Below, one piece after another: positions 55,222 to 64,000 of a DNA stretch of 64,000 bases. How positions within the stretch are numbered: the first letter of the stretch is position 1; the number at the start of each line of letters is the position of its first letter. The notes under the pieces are model-generated. The model saw nothing but the letters and a program-made list of their open reading frames with translations, had not been told where the DNA came from and did no database searches. The stretch covers positions 14,615 to 78,614 of the forward strand of contig CAWADT010000025.1 of the NCBI GenBank assembly GCA_963780865.1, written 5' to 3'. The position numbers were made by a program, and so were the translations under genes. This DNA is from FEN-1073 sp963780865. GTDB lineage: Bacteria > Chloroflexota > Anaerolineae > Anaerolineales > RBG-16-64-43.

Positions 55222-56145
55222 TTATGGGCGGGTTTTTTCGGGCGCGGTGAGGGATAGAAACACGTCTTCCAGCGTGGGTTCGGCCGGTTCGATGCGTTCG
55301 ACCTGCAGACCGTCCCGCGCCATCTGGCCGCGCAACATCGCCTCGTCCGTTTCGAAAGGCGTAATCGCGCGCAGATGGTCGCCGCCAAGGCCGGCCCGCA
55401 GCACGCAGGAACATCCTTCGAGCGATGCCAGCGCGGGAAGCAGCGGCTGGGCGTATACGTCCCACGCCCGGCCCGGCAGCGCATCCCGTTTCAACGCTCC
55501 CGGAGAATCCAGCGCCAAGAGGCGGCCCGCGCTCATCACGCCCACGCGGCTGCAATATTCGGCCTCGTCCATATAGTGGGTGGTGACCAGCGCGGTGGTT
55601 CCCTCTTCCACCAGGCTGTAGATCAGATCCCAGAAGGCGCGGCGCGCGGTCGGGTCCACGCCCGAGGTCGGCTCGTCGAGGAAGAACAGTTTCGGGCGGT
55701 GCACGATCGCGCTCGCGAGCGCCAGCCGCTGCCGCCAACCGGTGGAGAGCCGGCTCACCAGCATGTTGCGGAATTCCGTCAACCCCACCAACCCCAGCAC
55801 CTCGTCCAGGCGCCGGCGGTCGGAGACTCCGTAGACGCCCGCGTAGAACTTCAGATTCTCCGCGACGGTGAGATCGAAATACAGCGCGAACCGCTGGCTG
55901 ACGTAGCCCACCCGCTTGCGGATCTCCTCCGCCTGTTGGTAGACGTTAAATCCGAGAACCTCCGCTTTGCCGCTCGTCGGCAGCAGCAGCCCGAGCAACA
56001 TCCGGATGGTCGTGGTCTTGCCGGATCCGTTCGGTCCGAGCAATCCGATCACTTCGCCGGGGAGAATCTCAAACGAGACGCGGTCCACGGCGGTGAAATC
56101 TCCAAAGCGTTTGGTGAGGTCCTGGGTTTGGACGACGGCAGTCAT
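55222..56145 (-). CDS. ABC transporter ATP-binding protein (YbhF half 2)
   Basis: A 307-residue ATPase. Walker A GPNGSGKTT, Q-loop YVSQRFALY, signature RLSTGWRQRLALA, Walker B LFFLDEPTSGVDP and switch THYMDEA are present. The ATG overlaps the stop of the previous ATPase gene. Together the two correspond to the fused double ATPase YbhF of E. coli, here split. The C-terminal 80 residues carry a DUF4162-like tail. Confidence 0.92.
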   Translation of the reverse strand: MTAVVQTQDLTKRFGDFTAVDRVSFEILPGEVIGLLGPNGSGKTTTIRMLLGLLLPTSGKAEVLGFNVYQQAEEIRKRVGYVSQRFALYFDLTVAENLKFYAGVYGVSDRRRLDEVLGLVGLTEFRNMLVSRLSTGWRQRLALASAIVHRPKLFFLDEPTSGVDPTARRAFWDLIYSLVEEGTTALVTTHYMDEAEYCSRVGVMSAGRLLALDSPGALKRDALPGRAWDVYAQPLLPALASLEGCSCVLRAGLGGDHLRAITPFETDEAMLRGQMARDGLQVERIEPAEPTLEDVFLSLTAPEKTRP

Positions 56146-57071
56146 CGGGCTTTCTCCAGGAGCGAAATAAACACGTCTTCCAATCCGGCCGCGATCGGAC
56201 GGGTGCGGTCCACCGTGAAGCCGCTCTCCGCCCGCGGCAGGCGCATCCGGGCGACCACCGCCTCCAGCGCGCCCGGTTTGATCCGCAGGTGCAGGCGGTC
56301 GCCGAACATTTGCGCGTCCTCCACGTCCGGATCGGCGCGCAGCGTTTGCCGCAGCAGCGGCAGCGGGCGCCCGACCACTTCGAGGATCCTGCCGCTGAGC
56401 ATATCACGCAGCTCCCCGGGCGGGCCTTCCACGACCAGCCGGCCGGATTGCATAAACCCCACTTTGTTGCAGCGGCCGGCTTCGTCCATGTAGGGCGTGC
56501 TGACCAGCACGGCGATGCCCTCCGCCGTCAGCAGGCGGATGATGAGCTGCCAGAAGGATTGGCGCGTGACCGGATCCACGCCGGTGGTCGGTTCGTCCAG
56601 CAGCAGCACCTTGGGGCGGTGGACCAGGGCCGCGGCCAATCCAAGTTTTTGTTTCATCCCGCCGGAAAGCTGCCCGGCTCGGCGGGCGGCGTATTCCTCC
56701 AAGCCGACGAATTTCAGGATCTCCAGGCTGCGCGGCCGCCAATCTTTTCCCGTCAGTCCGCGCACCTCGGCGAAGAAGCGCAGATTCTCCATCACCGATA
56801 ATTCTTCGTACAACGAAAAGCGCTGCGGCAGATAGCCGATGTGCGAGCGCGCCTGCTCGACCTTCGCCGGCACGGGAAACCCGGCGATGCGGATGGTCCC
56901 GGAGGTGGGCTCGACCGCGCCGCACAGCAGCCGCATGGTGGTGGTTTTTCCGGCGCCGTCCGGGCCGACCAAACCGTAGATTTCACCCGCTTCCACGCGC
57001 ACGTCCAGCCCGTCCACGGCATGGACGGTGCCGTATTGTTTCCGCAAGGCGACCGCTTCGATCATCGGCAC
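56142..57071 (-). CDS. ABC transporter ATP-binding protein (YbhF half 1)
   Basis: A 309-residue ATPase. GPDGAGKTT, YLPQRFSLYEELS, LSGGMKQKLGLA, VLLLDEPTTGVDP and STPYMDEA mark the motifs. GTG 57071 or ATG 57065 may be the start. It follows the HlyD-like gene and overlaps the second ATPase, so the two were probably one gene or arose by duplication. Confidence 0.92.
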   Translation of the reverse strand: MPMIEAVALRKQYGTVHAVDGLDVRVEAGEIYGLVGPDGAGKTTTMRLLCGAVEPTSGTIRIAGFPVPAKVEQARSHIGYLPQRFSLYEELSVMENLRFFAEVRGLTGKDWRPRSLEILKFVGLEEYAARRAGQLSGGMKQKLGLAAALVHRPKVLLLDEPTTGVDPVTRQSFWQLIIRLLTAEGIAVLVSTPYMDEAGRCNKVGFMQSGRLVVEGPPGELRDMLSGRILEVVGRPLPLLRQTLRADPDVEDAQMFGDRLHLRIKPGALEAVVARMRLPRAESGFTVDRTRPIAAGLEDVFISLLEKAR

Positions 57072-57106
57072 GGTTCCGCTTTCCTTTTTCCCGCTCGACT
57101 GAATTC

Positions 57107-58456
57107 CTATTGCCCGAAGGTCACGTCCGCGGGCATGCCGGGTTTCAGATCCGCGGTGGGATTCTCGACGGTGATCTCCACCGCAAACACCGTGGTGCTG
57201 CGGCCTTCGGCGGTTTGCACATTGCGCGGCGTGAACTCCGCCTGGTTGGCAATCCGCGTGACGGATCCGCGGAACGTTTTGCCGGGAAAGGAATCAACGG
57301 TGAACAGAACGGTTTGTCCGAGGCGGATATCTCCGTAGCGGTCCTCCGGCACGTACACGGTGATGGTCAGTTTGCTCAACTCGCCGATCACCAGCGCGCT
57401 CGACCCGGCCAGGGCGATCTCGCCCGGCTCGATGTTGCGCTGGAGCACGATCCCTTCGACCGGCGCGTAGAGCGTCAGTTTGGCGATCTGCGCGTCGAGC
57501 GTATCGATTTGCGCCTGGGCCTGGGCCACGGCTTTCTCCGCCTGGGCCACGACCGCTTTGGCCTGGTTCACCGCCGCGCCCGCCACCGCCACGGCGTCGG
57601 AATCCTCGCCGGTATGCAGGCGGGCCAGCCGTTCCAGCGCGTCGTCATACCGAGCTTGCGCCGCCTGGACCCGGCCGCGCGCTTTGAGCAGGTTCCCGCC
57701 CTGATCCGTCTTGAGCAGATCGTTGTAAGCTTTCTGGGCGTCGTCCAATTCCTGCTTGGCGGAATCGTAGCGGTCCTGCGCCGCGCTCATCAGATCGGCG
57801 TCGGCGCCGGAAGCCGAGGCCTGATTGAGCACGTCCTGCGCAGTGGCGAATGCGGCGCGGGCCTGGGCCACACGCTGCTCGGCGGCGAGAATCCCGGCGT
57901 AGGCCGGATCATTCAGGATCACTTGCAACGCCTGCTCCTCCAAATCCAGCGCCGTTCGCGCGGCTTCCACTTCCGCCTCCATCGCGGCAATCTGTTCCTG
58001 CTTGGTGAAGTACCAGTTGGGCAGATCGAAGGGCGCAGGTTGGGAGCCATTCCACTCGCCGGTTCGGTTGGGGATGTCCGCCAGGCGCGCCGCGTCGAGC
58101 GCCTGCTGATATTGCCATTGGACGGTCGCCAGCGCGGCCCGCGCGGTATCCAATCCGGCTTGGGCGCTGGTCAGCCCGGCTTGGGCGAGTTTCCGTTGGG
58201 CTTGCAGCAGCGTATCGTCCAATTTCAGCAGGGGTTGATGGGCGGCGACCGAATCGCCCTGGGCGACGAGCACGTCCGCCGCGCGGCCGGAAATTTCCGG
58301 CGAAACGACAACCTCCACCGCTTCCACCGTGCCGGAGGCGGTGATCGCGCCGCCGGTTGTCGCTGTGCTTCGGCCCAGGAAATACCAAGCGGCGGCGATG
58401 CCGGCGAGAATCAGGATGACGAGGATCGGAAGGATACGGCGAAGTCGTGGGATCAT
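57107..58456 (-). CDS. HlyD-family periplasmic adaptor (YbhG-like)
   Basis: A 449-residue membrane-fusion protein. One N-terminal helix (ILPILVILILAGIAAAWYFL) is followed by a half-lipoyl domain (GTVEAVEVVVSPEISGRAAD), a long coiled-coil hairpin (about 95-300, Ala/Gln-rich) and the second lipoyl half with the barrel (LYAPVEGIVLQRNIEPGEIA). GGAGG precedes the ATG. It joins the ATPases and permease into an exporter. The hairpin is long, suggesting reach across the envelope. Confidence 0.92.
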   Translation of the reverse strand: MIPRLRRILPILVILILAGIAAAWYFLGRSTATTGGAITASGTVEAVEVVVSPEISGRAADVLVAQGDSVAAHQPLLKLDDTLLQAQRKLAQAGLTSAQAGLDTARAALATVQWQYQQALDAARLADIPNRTGEWNGSQPAPFDLPNWYFTKQEQIAAMEAEVEAARTALDLEEQALQVILNDPAYAGILAAEQRVAQARAAFATAQDVLNQASASGADADLMSAAQDRYDSAKQELDDAQKAYNDLLKTDQGGNLLKARGRVQAAQARYDDALERLARLHTGEDSDAVAVAGAAVNQAKAVVAQAEKAVAQAQAQIDTLDAQIAKLTLYAPVEGIVLQRNIEPGEIALAGSSALVIGELSKLTITVYVPEDRYGDIRLGQTVLFTVDSFPGKTFRGSVTRIANQAEFTPRNVQTAEGRSTTVFAVEITVENPTADLKPGMPADVTFGQ

Positions 58457-58479
58457 GGTTGCCTCCTAGATTATCCAAA

Positions 58480-58559
58480 GGTGGTCGAGTAGGGCTGAGC
58501 ACAGCGAAGCCCGGATCCCCGGCCCGCCCCGCGGGCTGACCGCGGCGGGCGAGACCACC
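58480..58559. repeat. GGTGGTC...GACCACC repeat element (copy 2)
   Basis: Starts GGTGGTCGAGTAGGGC and ends GCGGGCGAGACCACC, with inverted ends and shared blocks (GCGAAGCCCG, GGCCCGC) with the copy at 39048. It lies in the 177-base gap between the permease and HlyD-like genes. Right after it is a G-rich inverted repeat (about 58564-58630). Confidence 0.72.
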
Positions 58560-58632
58560 ATCTCGACCCCTCCCTCCCCTCGCTCTGCTCGGGTACGGGC
58601 AATTTTGGGGGGAGTACGGGGAGGGGTCGGAA

Positions 58633-59772
58633 TCAATCCAACCTTTTTCGGAACCGAACGGCCGCCAGGGTCATGATGGCCGCGGCGAAGATGCATAGCG
58701 CGACGATATCGCTGGAGAATCCCTGCACGCCCACGCCCTTAAGCAGCAGCGAGCGGATGATCACCAGGTAATAGCGGAGCGGGGTGAGATAGGAAAACAC
58801 CTGGAGCACCGGCGTCATCGCCTCCAGCGGGAAGAAAAAACCCGAGAGGAAGATGCTCGGCAGCAGCGTCATCCACACGATCAGCATCGCTTCCTGCTGG
58901 GTGTTGGCGATAGTCGAAGCGAGGATGCCGATCCCGAGGCTCGAGAGCAGGAACAGGCCCGACATCAGCGCGATCAGCACCAGGTCGCCGCGCACCGGCA
59001 CGCCGAACCACCAATGGCCGAGAGCGATCACCTCGAACGCGTTAAAAAACGATATCAGAACGTAGGGAAGAATTTTGCCGATGATGAGTTCGAGCGGTCG
59101 GATCGGGGTGACGATCAACTGCTCGATCGTTCCGCGCTCGCGTTCGCGCACGATGGCGGTGGCGGTGAGGATCGAGGTAAGCGCCTGGAGGATGGTGCCG
59201 ATCACGCCCGGGATCATGAACCAGGCGCTGACCAGATCCGGGTTGTACCAAACCTGGGTGAGCACCTGGAGCGGCGCGGTGAGCGCCCGCGCGGCGCCGC
59301 TGCGCGCGAGGCGCTGGGCGAGAATGGTCGTGGAATACGACTGTCCGATCAATTGCGCCGCCGAAAGCGCGGTGGAGGCCACGGTCGGATCGGTCCCGTC
59401 AAGGATGAAGAGAACCTGCGCCGACCCGCCGCTCGAGATTTGCTTGCCGTAATCGGGCGGTATGATCAAGCCCGCGCGGACTTTGCCGTTGTCGACCATC
59501 GCGCGCAATTCCTGCTCGGAACCGGCCTCGGCCGTTTCGCGGAAATAATCCGCCGCGCGGTAGGCGTCCAGCAGCGCGCGGGATTGCGGGCTGCGGTCCT
59601 GATCCAGCACCGCCAGCGGTACGTTGCGGATGTCGTTGGTGGCGGCGTACCCGAGGAGGAACATCTGCATGATCGGGATCACGATCACGAGAATCAGCGT
59701 GCGCGGGTCGCGCCGGATCTGGAGGAATTCCTTGCGGATGAGGGCGAGCAGTCTCGAGAGGGACATGATCAC
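58633..59772 (-). CDS. ABC-2 family transporter permease (YbhS/YbhR-like)
   Basis: A 379-residue permease. A cytosolic start (LLALIRKEFLQIRRDPRTL) and first helix lead to a large outer domain, then five C-terminal helices with the ABC-2 signature region RERERGTIEQLIVTPIRPLE. Its start overlaps the TetR stop. E. coli has two such permeases (YbhS, YbhR); only one is present here, so it may form a homodimer. Confidence 0.92.
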   Translation of the reverse strand: MIMSLSRLLALIRKEFLQIRRDPRTLILVIVIPIMQMFLLGYAATNDIRNVPLAVLDQDRSPQSRALLDAYRAADYFRETAEAGSEQELRAMVDNGKVRAGLIIPPDYGKQISSGGSAQVLFILDGTDPTVASTALSAAQLIGQSYSTTILAQRLARSGAARALTAPLQVLTQVWYNPDLVSAWFMIPGVIGTILQALTSILTATAIVRERERGTIEQLIVTPIRPLELIIGKILPYVLISFFNAFEVIALGHWWFGVPVRGDLVLIALMSGLFLLSSLGIGILASTIANTQQEAMLIVWMTLLPSIFLSGFFFPLEAMTPVLQVFSYLTPLRYYLVIIRSLLLKGVGVQGFSSDIVALCIFAAAIMTLAAVRFRKRLD

Positions 59773-60386
59773 TGCGCTCCCGTCGGGGCCGGAGCGAGCA
59801 CCCCGTGAAGGTAGATTTCTACAAAATCATCCAGGCAATCGGTTTGCATGGATTTGGGCAGATACTTCCAGACCAGGATTTCCGATATGTAATAGGAAAC
59901 AAACAGCCCGACAAACGACCGGATCAGGACGGGCAGGGGGAACGGCCGGAGCAAACCTTTGCGCTGGGTCACCGATTGCGCAAATTCCAGGAGCCGCGGG
60001 ATCACCTCGGCAAACAGCGCCGGAATGTGGCGGCTGTCGAACTCGACGATTTCGATCAGCATCAGCCGGAGGAAACCCGGCCTGCGGCCCAGCACCTGAA
60101 TCATCCGCCTTGCGCCCTGGCGCATGAAATCCTCGATGGTGTCCCCTTTCACCTCGGCCAAAGCGGGGAGGATGTACGTGTAGGGATGATATTCGCGCAG
60201 GACCGCGGTGAAAAGTTCGTCCTTGTCTTTGAAATGGTTGTATGCCGCGGCGACGCTCAGCTTCGCCCGGGTGGCGATATCCCGCATACTGGTTGCGTGG
60301 TAGCCGTGTTTGAGGAACAGCTCGTAGGCGGCTTGAATCAGGCGGGTTTTTGTATCGGAGGGCTTGTTGGCCGAGTTTTTCTTCAT
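59769..60386 (-). CDS. TetR-family transcriptional regulator
   Basis: A 205-residue regulator. The N-terminal HTH is TRLIQAAYELFLKHGYHATS and MRDIATRAKLSVAAAYNHFK. The C-terminal ligand domain is of the YbiH/CecR type. It is the first gene of the exporter operon, and a palindrome lies nine bases before its start, so it probably represses the operon until an exported compound binds. Confidence 0.92.
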   Translation of the reverse strand: MKKNSANKPSDTKTRLIQAAYELFLKHGYHATSMRDIATRAKLSVAAAYNHFKDKDELFTAVLREYHPYTYILPALAEVKGDTIEDFMRQGARRMIQVLGRRPGFLRLMLIEIVEFDSRHIPALFAEVIPRLLEFAQSVTQRKGLLRPFPLPVLIRSFVGLFVSYYISEILVWKYLPKSMQTDCLDDFVEIYLHGVLAPAPTGAQ

Positions 60387-60394
60387 GATTTATG

Positions 60395-60408
60395 AATGAA
60401 CGTTCGTT
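60395..60408. promoter_or_regulatory. TetR-type operator
   Basis: AATGAAC/GTTCGTT is a 14-base near-perfect palindrome with GAACGTTC at its centre, a form common for TetR/AcrR sites. It lies directly upstream of the TetR gene. Confidence 0.7.
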
Positions 60409-61014
60409 TACAATATTACGAGAAAATCGCGGCTTTTGTCAATAGGCAAATCCTCCGGTAATCGACCAAATCTTCGGCTGCCGGGAGGAATTCCGGACAT
60501 TATTAAAGAGGAAGCTGTTCGCTGGCATGGAAAAACGCCGAATATGCCTTGCATAACCCGACATTTATCGACCAAGCGGTCGGATTAAAAGCCTTTCCGA
60601 GGTTCTTCCGGACGGGATTAAAAATGAGGGGCGTTTGATATTTTTTGAGACTATCTGGAGGTGATTAGCCGACGGGCGCAATCCGATCGGTCTGCGCGGC
60701 GCCGATTGCCGGGTTTTTCTCTTGCTTTGGGGCCGGTGGGTTCGGAAAAAATATTTGAAATAATATTAATTAATTGGCTCTATCCCCATGCAAATTTATA
60801 TATTGCGTTAATATTTTCAGAATAATATAAAAAAATAAATAGCAGAAAACCTAAGTCTGCTTCCCTTTCGCCATGCCGCATGGCCCATTCGATTGAAAAA
60901 ATCAATCGCGATGGACCCGGGATACCGGTTTGGGGAAAGGGAATCGCCGCCGAGGGCGGAGGGACGGGACCGCTTTCCGCGTACCGGCACAACGGGATCG
61001 AAAGGAGATTGATC
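60409..61014. other. Intergenic region upstream of the Cache lipoprotein
   Basis: About 600 bases without a supported gene. The middle (60740-60850) is very AT-rich. AAAGGAG near its end serves the next gene. An open frame on the minus strand here overlaps the lipoprotein gene and has no family look. Confidence 0.45.
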
Positions 61015-61584
61015 ATGAAACCCACCTTTGGTAATCGGAAGTTCATTTTCGTCTTGCTAAGCCTGGCCTTGGTGCAATTCGCCTGCAGCATCAGCGCATC
61101 TTCCATCGCCAGCGCGATACCGGCGGTGGGCAGCGCGTTGCCGGAAATATCCAGCGAGATTCCGGCGATATCAAGCGCCCTGGCGGCGACCACATCCCCA
61201 TCGGGCACGTTGCCCCCGCATGCCACACCCGACGAGGCCAAAGCTATGTTGGTGAAGGCGGTGGAGCATTATAAAGCCGTCGGCCGCAAGCAGGCGCTGG
61301 CCGATTTTACGGGCAGGGTGCCGCCTTTCTTTGATCGCGACCTGTATGTGGCTTGCATCAACTCCAAGCTTGTCCAGAGTGCGAACGGCGGATTCCCCAA
61401 CCTGGTCGGAGGATCCGTCGAACCGTTGAGCCGGGCGCAATGGGACGCCGCCTCCACCACCAAGATCGATTCGATCGATTACGCTTATCTCGACCCGGTC
61501 ACCAAGATCACCACGCCGAAAACTTTTTACTATGAGAAGGTCAGCGTTGACGTCTGCGGCGTGGGCGCATACCACCCGGTCTAG
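61015..61584 (+). CDS. Single-Cache-like lipoprotein
   Basis: A 189-residue lipoprotein (signal ending VQFAC). An Ala/Ser/Ile-rich spacer leads to a sensor-like domain: EAKAMLVKAVEHYKAVGRKQ, FFDRDLYVACINSK, and YAYLDPVTKITTPKTFYYEK, which follow the plan of single Cache domains. Such domains bind small ligands outside the cell. No partner kinase is adjacent. AAAGGAG precedes the ATG. Confidence 0.72.
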   Translation: MKPTFGNRKFIFVLLSLALVQFACSISASSIASAIPAVGSALPEISSEIPAISSALAATTSPSGTLPPHATPDEAKAMLVKAVEHYKAVGRKQALADFTGRVPPFFDRDLYVACINSKLVQSANGGFPNLVGGSVEPLSRAQWDAASTTKIDSIDYAYLDPVTKITTPKTFYYEKVSVDVCGVGAYHPV

Positions 61585-61742
61585 CAATCGGCGGCAGCAG
61601 GAAAAACTTCGGCGGCGGCCAAGCGGTGCTTCGGAAGCGGGAAAATTGAAGCATCGTTGCGGCCGCCGCCGCGCGCGGGATGCGGACGCATCCGGATGAG
61701 GGATCAAGCAATCCCATCCCGCGGGCGCGAAGAGGGAATCCG

Positions 61743-62957
61743 ATGAAAATCCCGGCTCGTTCGATTCTTCCGCTGCTCCTTTTCGGATTTGTGATCGCCT
61801 GTGCGGTCACGGGTTTGCCCCCGCTCGGCGGCGCCACATCCACCGCGCCGGAGCGCGCCACTATTCCTTCGGCCGCAGCGACCAATGCCACGTCCGCATC
61901 CGCCGGCCACAGCTTTCCCGCCGAACCCCGCGGGCTGACGGCCGTGAATAATTTCGAACCCGGCCGGCAGGGAGGCGGGTTGTTCACCGGCGCCCCCTAT
62001 GATGCGCGAACGTATGCCAATCCGAATATTTCCGGAATTTCGTTCCGCACTTCGTGGGAGGACGTGGAACCCGCGGAAGGCGCCTATGTTTGGTCCAAGC
62101 TGGATGCGGTTTTCGACGCTGCCGAGAAAAACGGCAAGTGGGTCGAGCTTATCTTAATCCCCGGATTTGCGACCCCGAATTGGGCGCTGCAGGGCGTGCA
62201 GACCGGATCCTTCAGCGTCATCTACGGTCCGGGCAAAGGACAGGACCTGACCTTGCCGTTGCCGTGGGATCAGGCCTACTTGGACCGCTGGTTCACCTTC
62301 CTGAAAGCCGTCAGCGCCCGGTATGCGAACCGCCCCTCCTCTTTAAAAATCGCCGCGGACGGCCCGACTTCGGTGACGGCGGAAATGTCCCTTCCGAACG
62401 CGGATTCCGATCTATGCCATTGGATCCAGCTTGGGTATACCAGTGACCGGCTGATCGGGGCGTGGAGACAGGTGATGGCCGGTTTTGCGCAAATCTTCCC
62501 GCATCAATTTTTTTCGCTGGCGCTCTATCCGCCGCTCCCGATCTCCGCGGAAACGCATTGCACAAATGGAAAACCGGCCGGGTTGGATCACGCGGAGAGC
62601 GCGCGGGTGACCGCCGTCCTCATCGGGATCGGGGTCGGCAACTATCCCGGCCAATTCGTACTGCAGGAAAATGGTATGACGGCCGCGAAAAACAACACGG
62701 ACCCCACCGGCGCCTACGACGTGGTTAAAAGTTACGGCGGTAAAATCGTCATCGGCTATCAACTCACCACTTCGGCCATCCAGCATCCCGCCGATATGGG
62801 CGATCCAGACGGCCCCACGGCGCTGAAGAACTCGCTCCAGCGGGGCTTGGACGCGCATGCGCTGTTCCTGGAAGTCTGGGAGCCGGATGTGCTCTCGCCG
62901 GCCGCGCAACCCGTGCTGGTGGATGCGGCTACCGCGCTGGCGGCTGAAAAGGACTAA
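61743..62957 (+). CDS. Glycoside-hydrolase-like (TIM-barrel) lipoprotein
   Basis: A 404-residue lipoprotein (signal ending VIAC). After a Thr/Ala linker, the sequence ISGISFRTSWEDVEPAEGAY and KLDAVFDAAEKNGKWVELIL resembles the first strands of clan-A glycoside hydrolases. FLEVWEPDVLSPAAQ near the end has a glutamate that could be the nucleophile. The family is not certain. It is intact and followed by a broken paralogue. Confidence 0.7.
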   Translation: MKIPARSILPLLLFGFVIACAVTGLPPLGGATSTAPERATIPSAAATNATSASAGHSFPAEPRGLTAVNNFEPGRQGGGLFTGAPYDARTYANPNISGISFRTSWEDVEPAEGAYVWSKLDAVFDAAEKNGKWVELILIPGFATPNWALQGVQTGSFSVIYGPGKGQDLTLPLPWDQAYLDRWFTFLKAVSARYANRPSSLKIAADGPTSVTAEMSLPNADSDLCHWIQLGYTSDRLIGAWRQVMAGFAQIFPHQFFSLALYPPLPISAETHCTNGKPAGLDHAESARVTAVLIGIGVGNYPGQFVLQENGMTAAKNNTDPTGAYDVVKSYGGKIVIGYQLTTSAIQHPADMGDPDGPTALKNSLQRGLDAHALFLEVWEPDVLSPAAQPVLVDAATALAAEKD

Positions 62958-63013
62958 ACCGCCGCCGGGATGGATGGCAGCCTATAAAAATTCGACCGGT
63001 GTTACATTTCGAA

Positions 63014-64000
63014 TGGATACTCCTAAGAAGAATTTTCCTTCCGATCCCCGTCCGATAACCGGCGGTTACCGCGGCATGCGCTGGATGGCTTACTCCGGTT
63101 CTCTCGTCCTGCTCCTCTCGTGCGCGATTGCGGCCTCGCTACAGCCTTCCCAGTCAACAACCCCCGGCCCGACGCCCGGCGCTTCCGCTTCGCCATCCCT
63201 TCCCGCGCCCTTCAAGGGGGCGCGCGGCGTTTTCATCGTGACGGGGCATAACGTCGCCATCCAAACGGCCACCTACGCCAACCCCGCGGTGGATGGAATT
63301 GTCATCCGCACCTTCTGGAGCGCGGTTCAGCCCGCCGCGGATCGGTTCGACTGGAGCTTTATCGACAGCCAGGTTCAAGCCGCCGCTGCCAGCGGCAGGA
63401 AAGTGATCCTGCTCGTCCTGCCCGGCGCGTTCACGCCCTCCTGGGCGCTGGAGGGAGTGCAATCGGCTCCATTCGTCGTGGACTACGGCTTCGCGCAGGG
63501 CACGACCGTCACGCTCCCGGCGCCGTGGGATCCAACCTACCTTTAACCGCTGGTTTGCCTTCGTGCAAATCCTCGGAGGGCGTTACAATTCAAATCCTGC
63601 GGTCGTGAACATCCCGGCCGCCGGGCCAACCTCGATCAGCGAGGAGATGAGCCTTCCCAACGACCAGGCCGCCCTGGCGGAATGGAAACAGCTTGGATAC
63701 ACCCTGGCCGAATAGATCCGCCTGGCAGCAGTCCCTGGCGGAGTATATCCAGGCCTTCCCCACCACGCAGATTTCGCTCGCCTTCTATCCCGGCTTGCCA
63801 ATTCCCGACGCAGCGGCCGCGACCGCAACGCGGGTCGATCTCGCCAATTTCGCTTCACCCGTTACGGCCGGCATATGGCGTTCCAAGAGAACGGGTTGAG
63901 CGCGCGCAAAGCGGCCACAGCGCTCGGGTACGACCTGGTGGAGCAATATTCCAGCAAAACATCCGTCGGTTTTGAGATGGGCACATCCGCGACGGAAAAA
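63014..64000 (+). pseudogene. Broken paralogue of the glycoside-hydrolase-like lipoprotein, partial
   Basis: Starts at ATG 63014 with a lipoprotein signal (LVLLLSC). VDGIVIRTFWSAVQPAADRF and FTPSWALEGVQSAPFVVDYG parallel the previous gene. The frame breaks near 63547 (CTT TAA C, resuming as NRWFAFVQILGGRYN), near 63704 (resuming as NRSAWQQSLAEYIQ) and near 63876 (resuming as AFQENGLSARKAATALGYDL). It runs off the right edge. Three lesions in about 330 bases suggest a decaying duplicate, though read errors are possible. Confidence 0.68.

Noticed and set aside
57110..58492. Plus-strand open frame of 460 codons
   Set aside because: Antisense to the HlyD-like gene; no recognisable domain.
60780..61241. 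Minus-strand open frame of 153 codons
   Set aside because: Mostly antisense to the Cache lipoprotein gene, which has a strong ribosome site and a signal peptide.

Overview
The window reads as a chromosomal stretch of a GC-rich, non-model bacterium. The best guess is Chloroflexota, Anaerolineae-like. This rests on overall gene flavour: many Thr/Pro-linker lipoproteins with WD40-like repeats, YfhO-type membrane proteins, a T-box ahead of thrS, a translin homologue next to ssb, and an E1-like/RING/ubiquitin-like cassette. It is an inference, not proven by a marker gene. Housekeeping genes present and intact are ssb, thrS, gnd, tRNA-Val(GAC), prfB, ftsY, rdgB, smc and metA.

Layout. 1-2787: minus-strand cassette of an E1-like enzyme carrying a GntR/FadR-type winged helix, a membrane-anchored RING-like protein and a ubiquitin-like protein cut by the window edge. 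A near-perfect palindrome of the FadR operator type sits just before the E1 start. 3209-5694: polar amino-acid ABC transporter. 5852-7306: ssb, DUF3467 and translin. 7541-10471: AlkD-type glycosylase, an AT-rich lipoprotein and a DUF559 nuclease bracketed by short repeats. 10733-15004: T-box/thrS, gnd, tRNA-Val. 15105-27058: lipoproteins, three YfhO-like membrane proteins, an aldo/keto reductase, and an Rrf2 regulator with palindromic sites next to a lipoprotein binding protein. 27132-34694: ogt, a zinc-ribbon protein, LysM-M23 peptidase, prfB with its programmed frameshift, a DUF3592-like gene, ftsY and a DsbA-like protein. 34921-42850: two ECF sigma/anti-sigma modules around a flippase, rdgB and an NmrA-like gene. 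43132-49229: histidine kinase and smc. 49230-53345: IS110 element, SAM-I riboswitch/metA, and an XRE-membrane fusion. 53522-60386: PAS histidine kinase and a TetR-controlled YbhGFSR-like exporter. 61015-64000: Cache lipoprotein and two glycoside-hydrolase-like lipoproteins, the second badly broken.

Three themes cut across the window. First, a candidate bacterial ubiquitin-like system that seems to carry its own transcriptional switch. Second, several families of short inverted repeats lie between genes; one of them forms the end of ftsY. Third, about ten single-base frame lesions and one internal stop fall only in accessory genes, while the housekeeping genes are clean. At least six genes have a -10 box only 6-10 bases before the start codon, pointing to leaderless or near-leaderless mRNAs.
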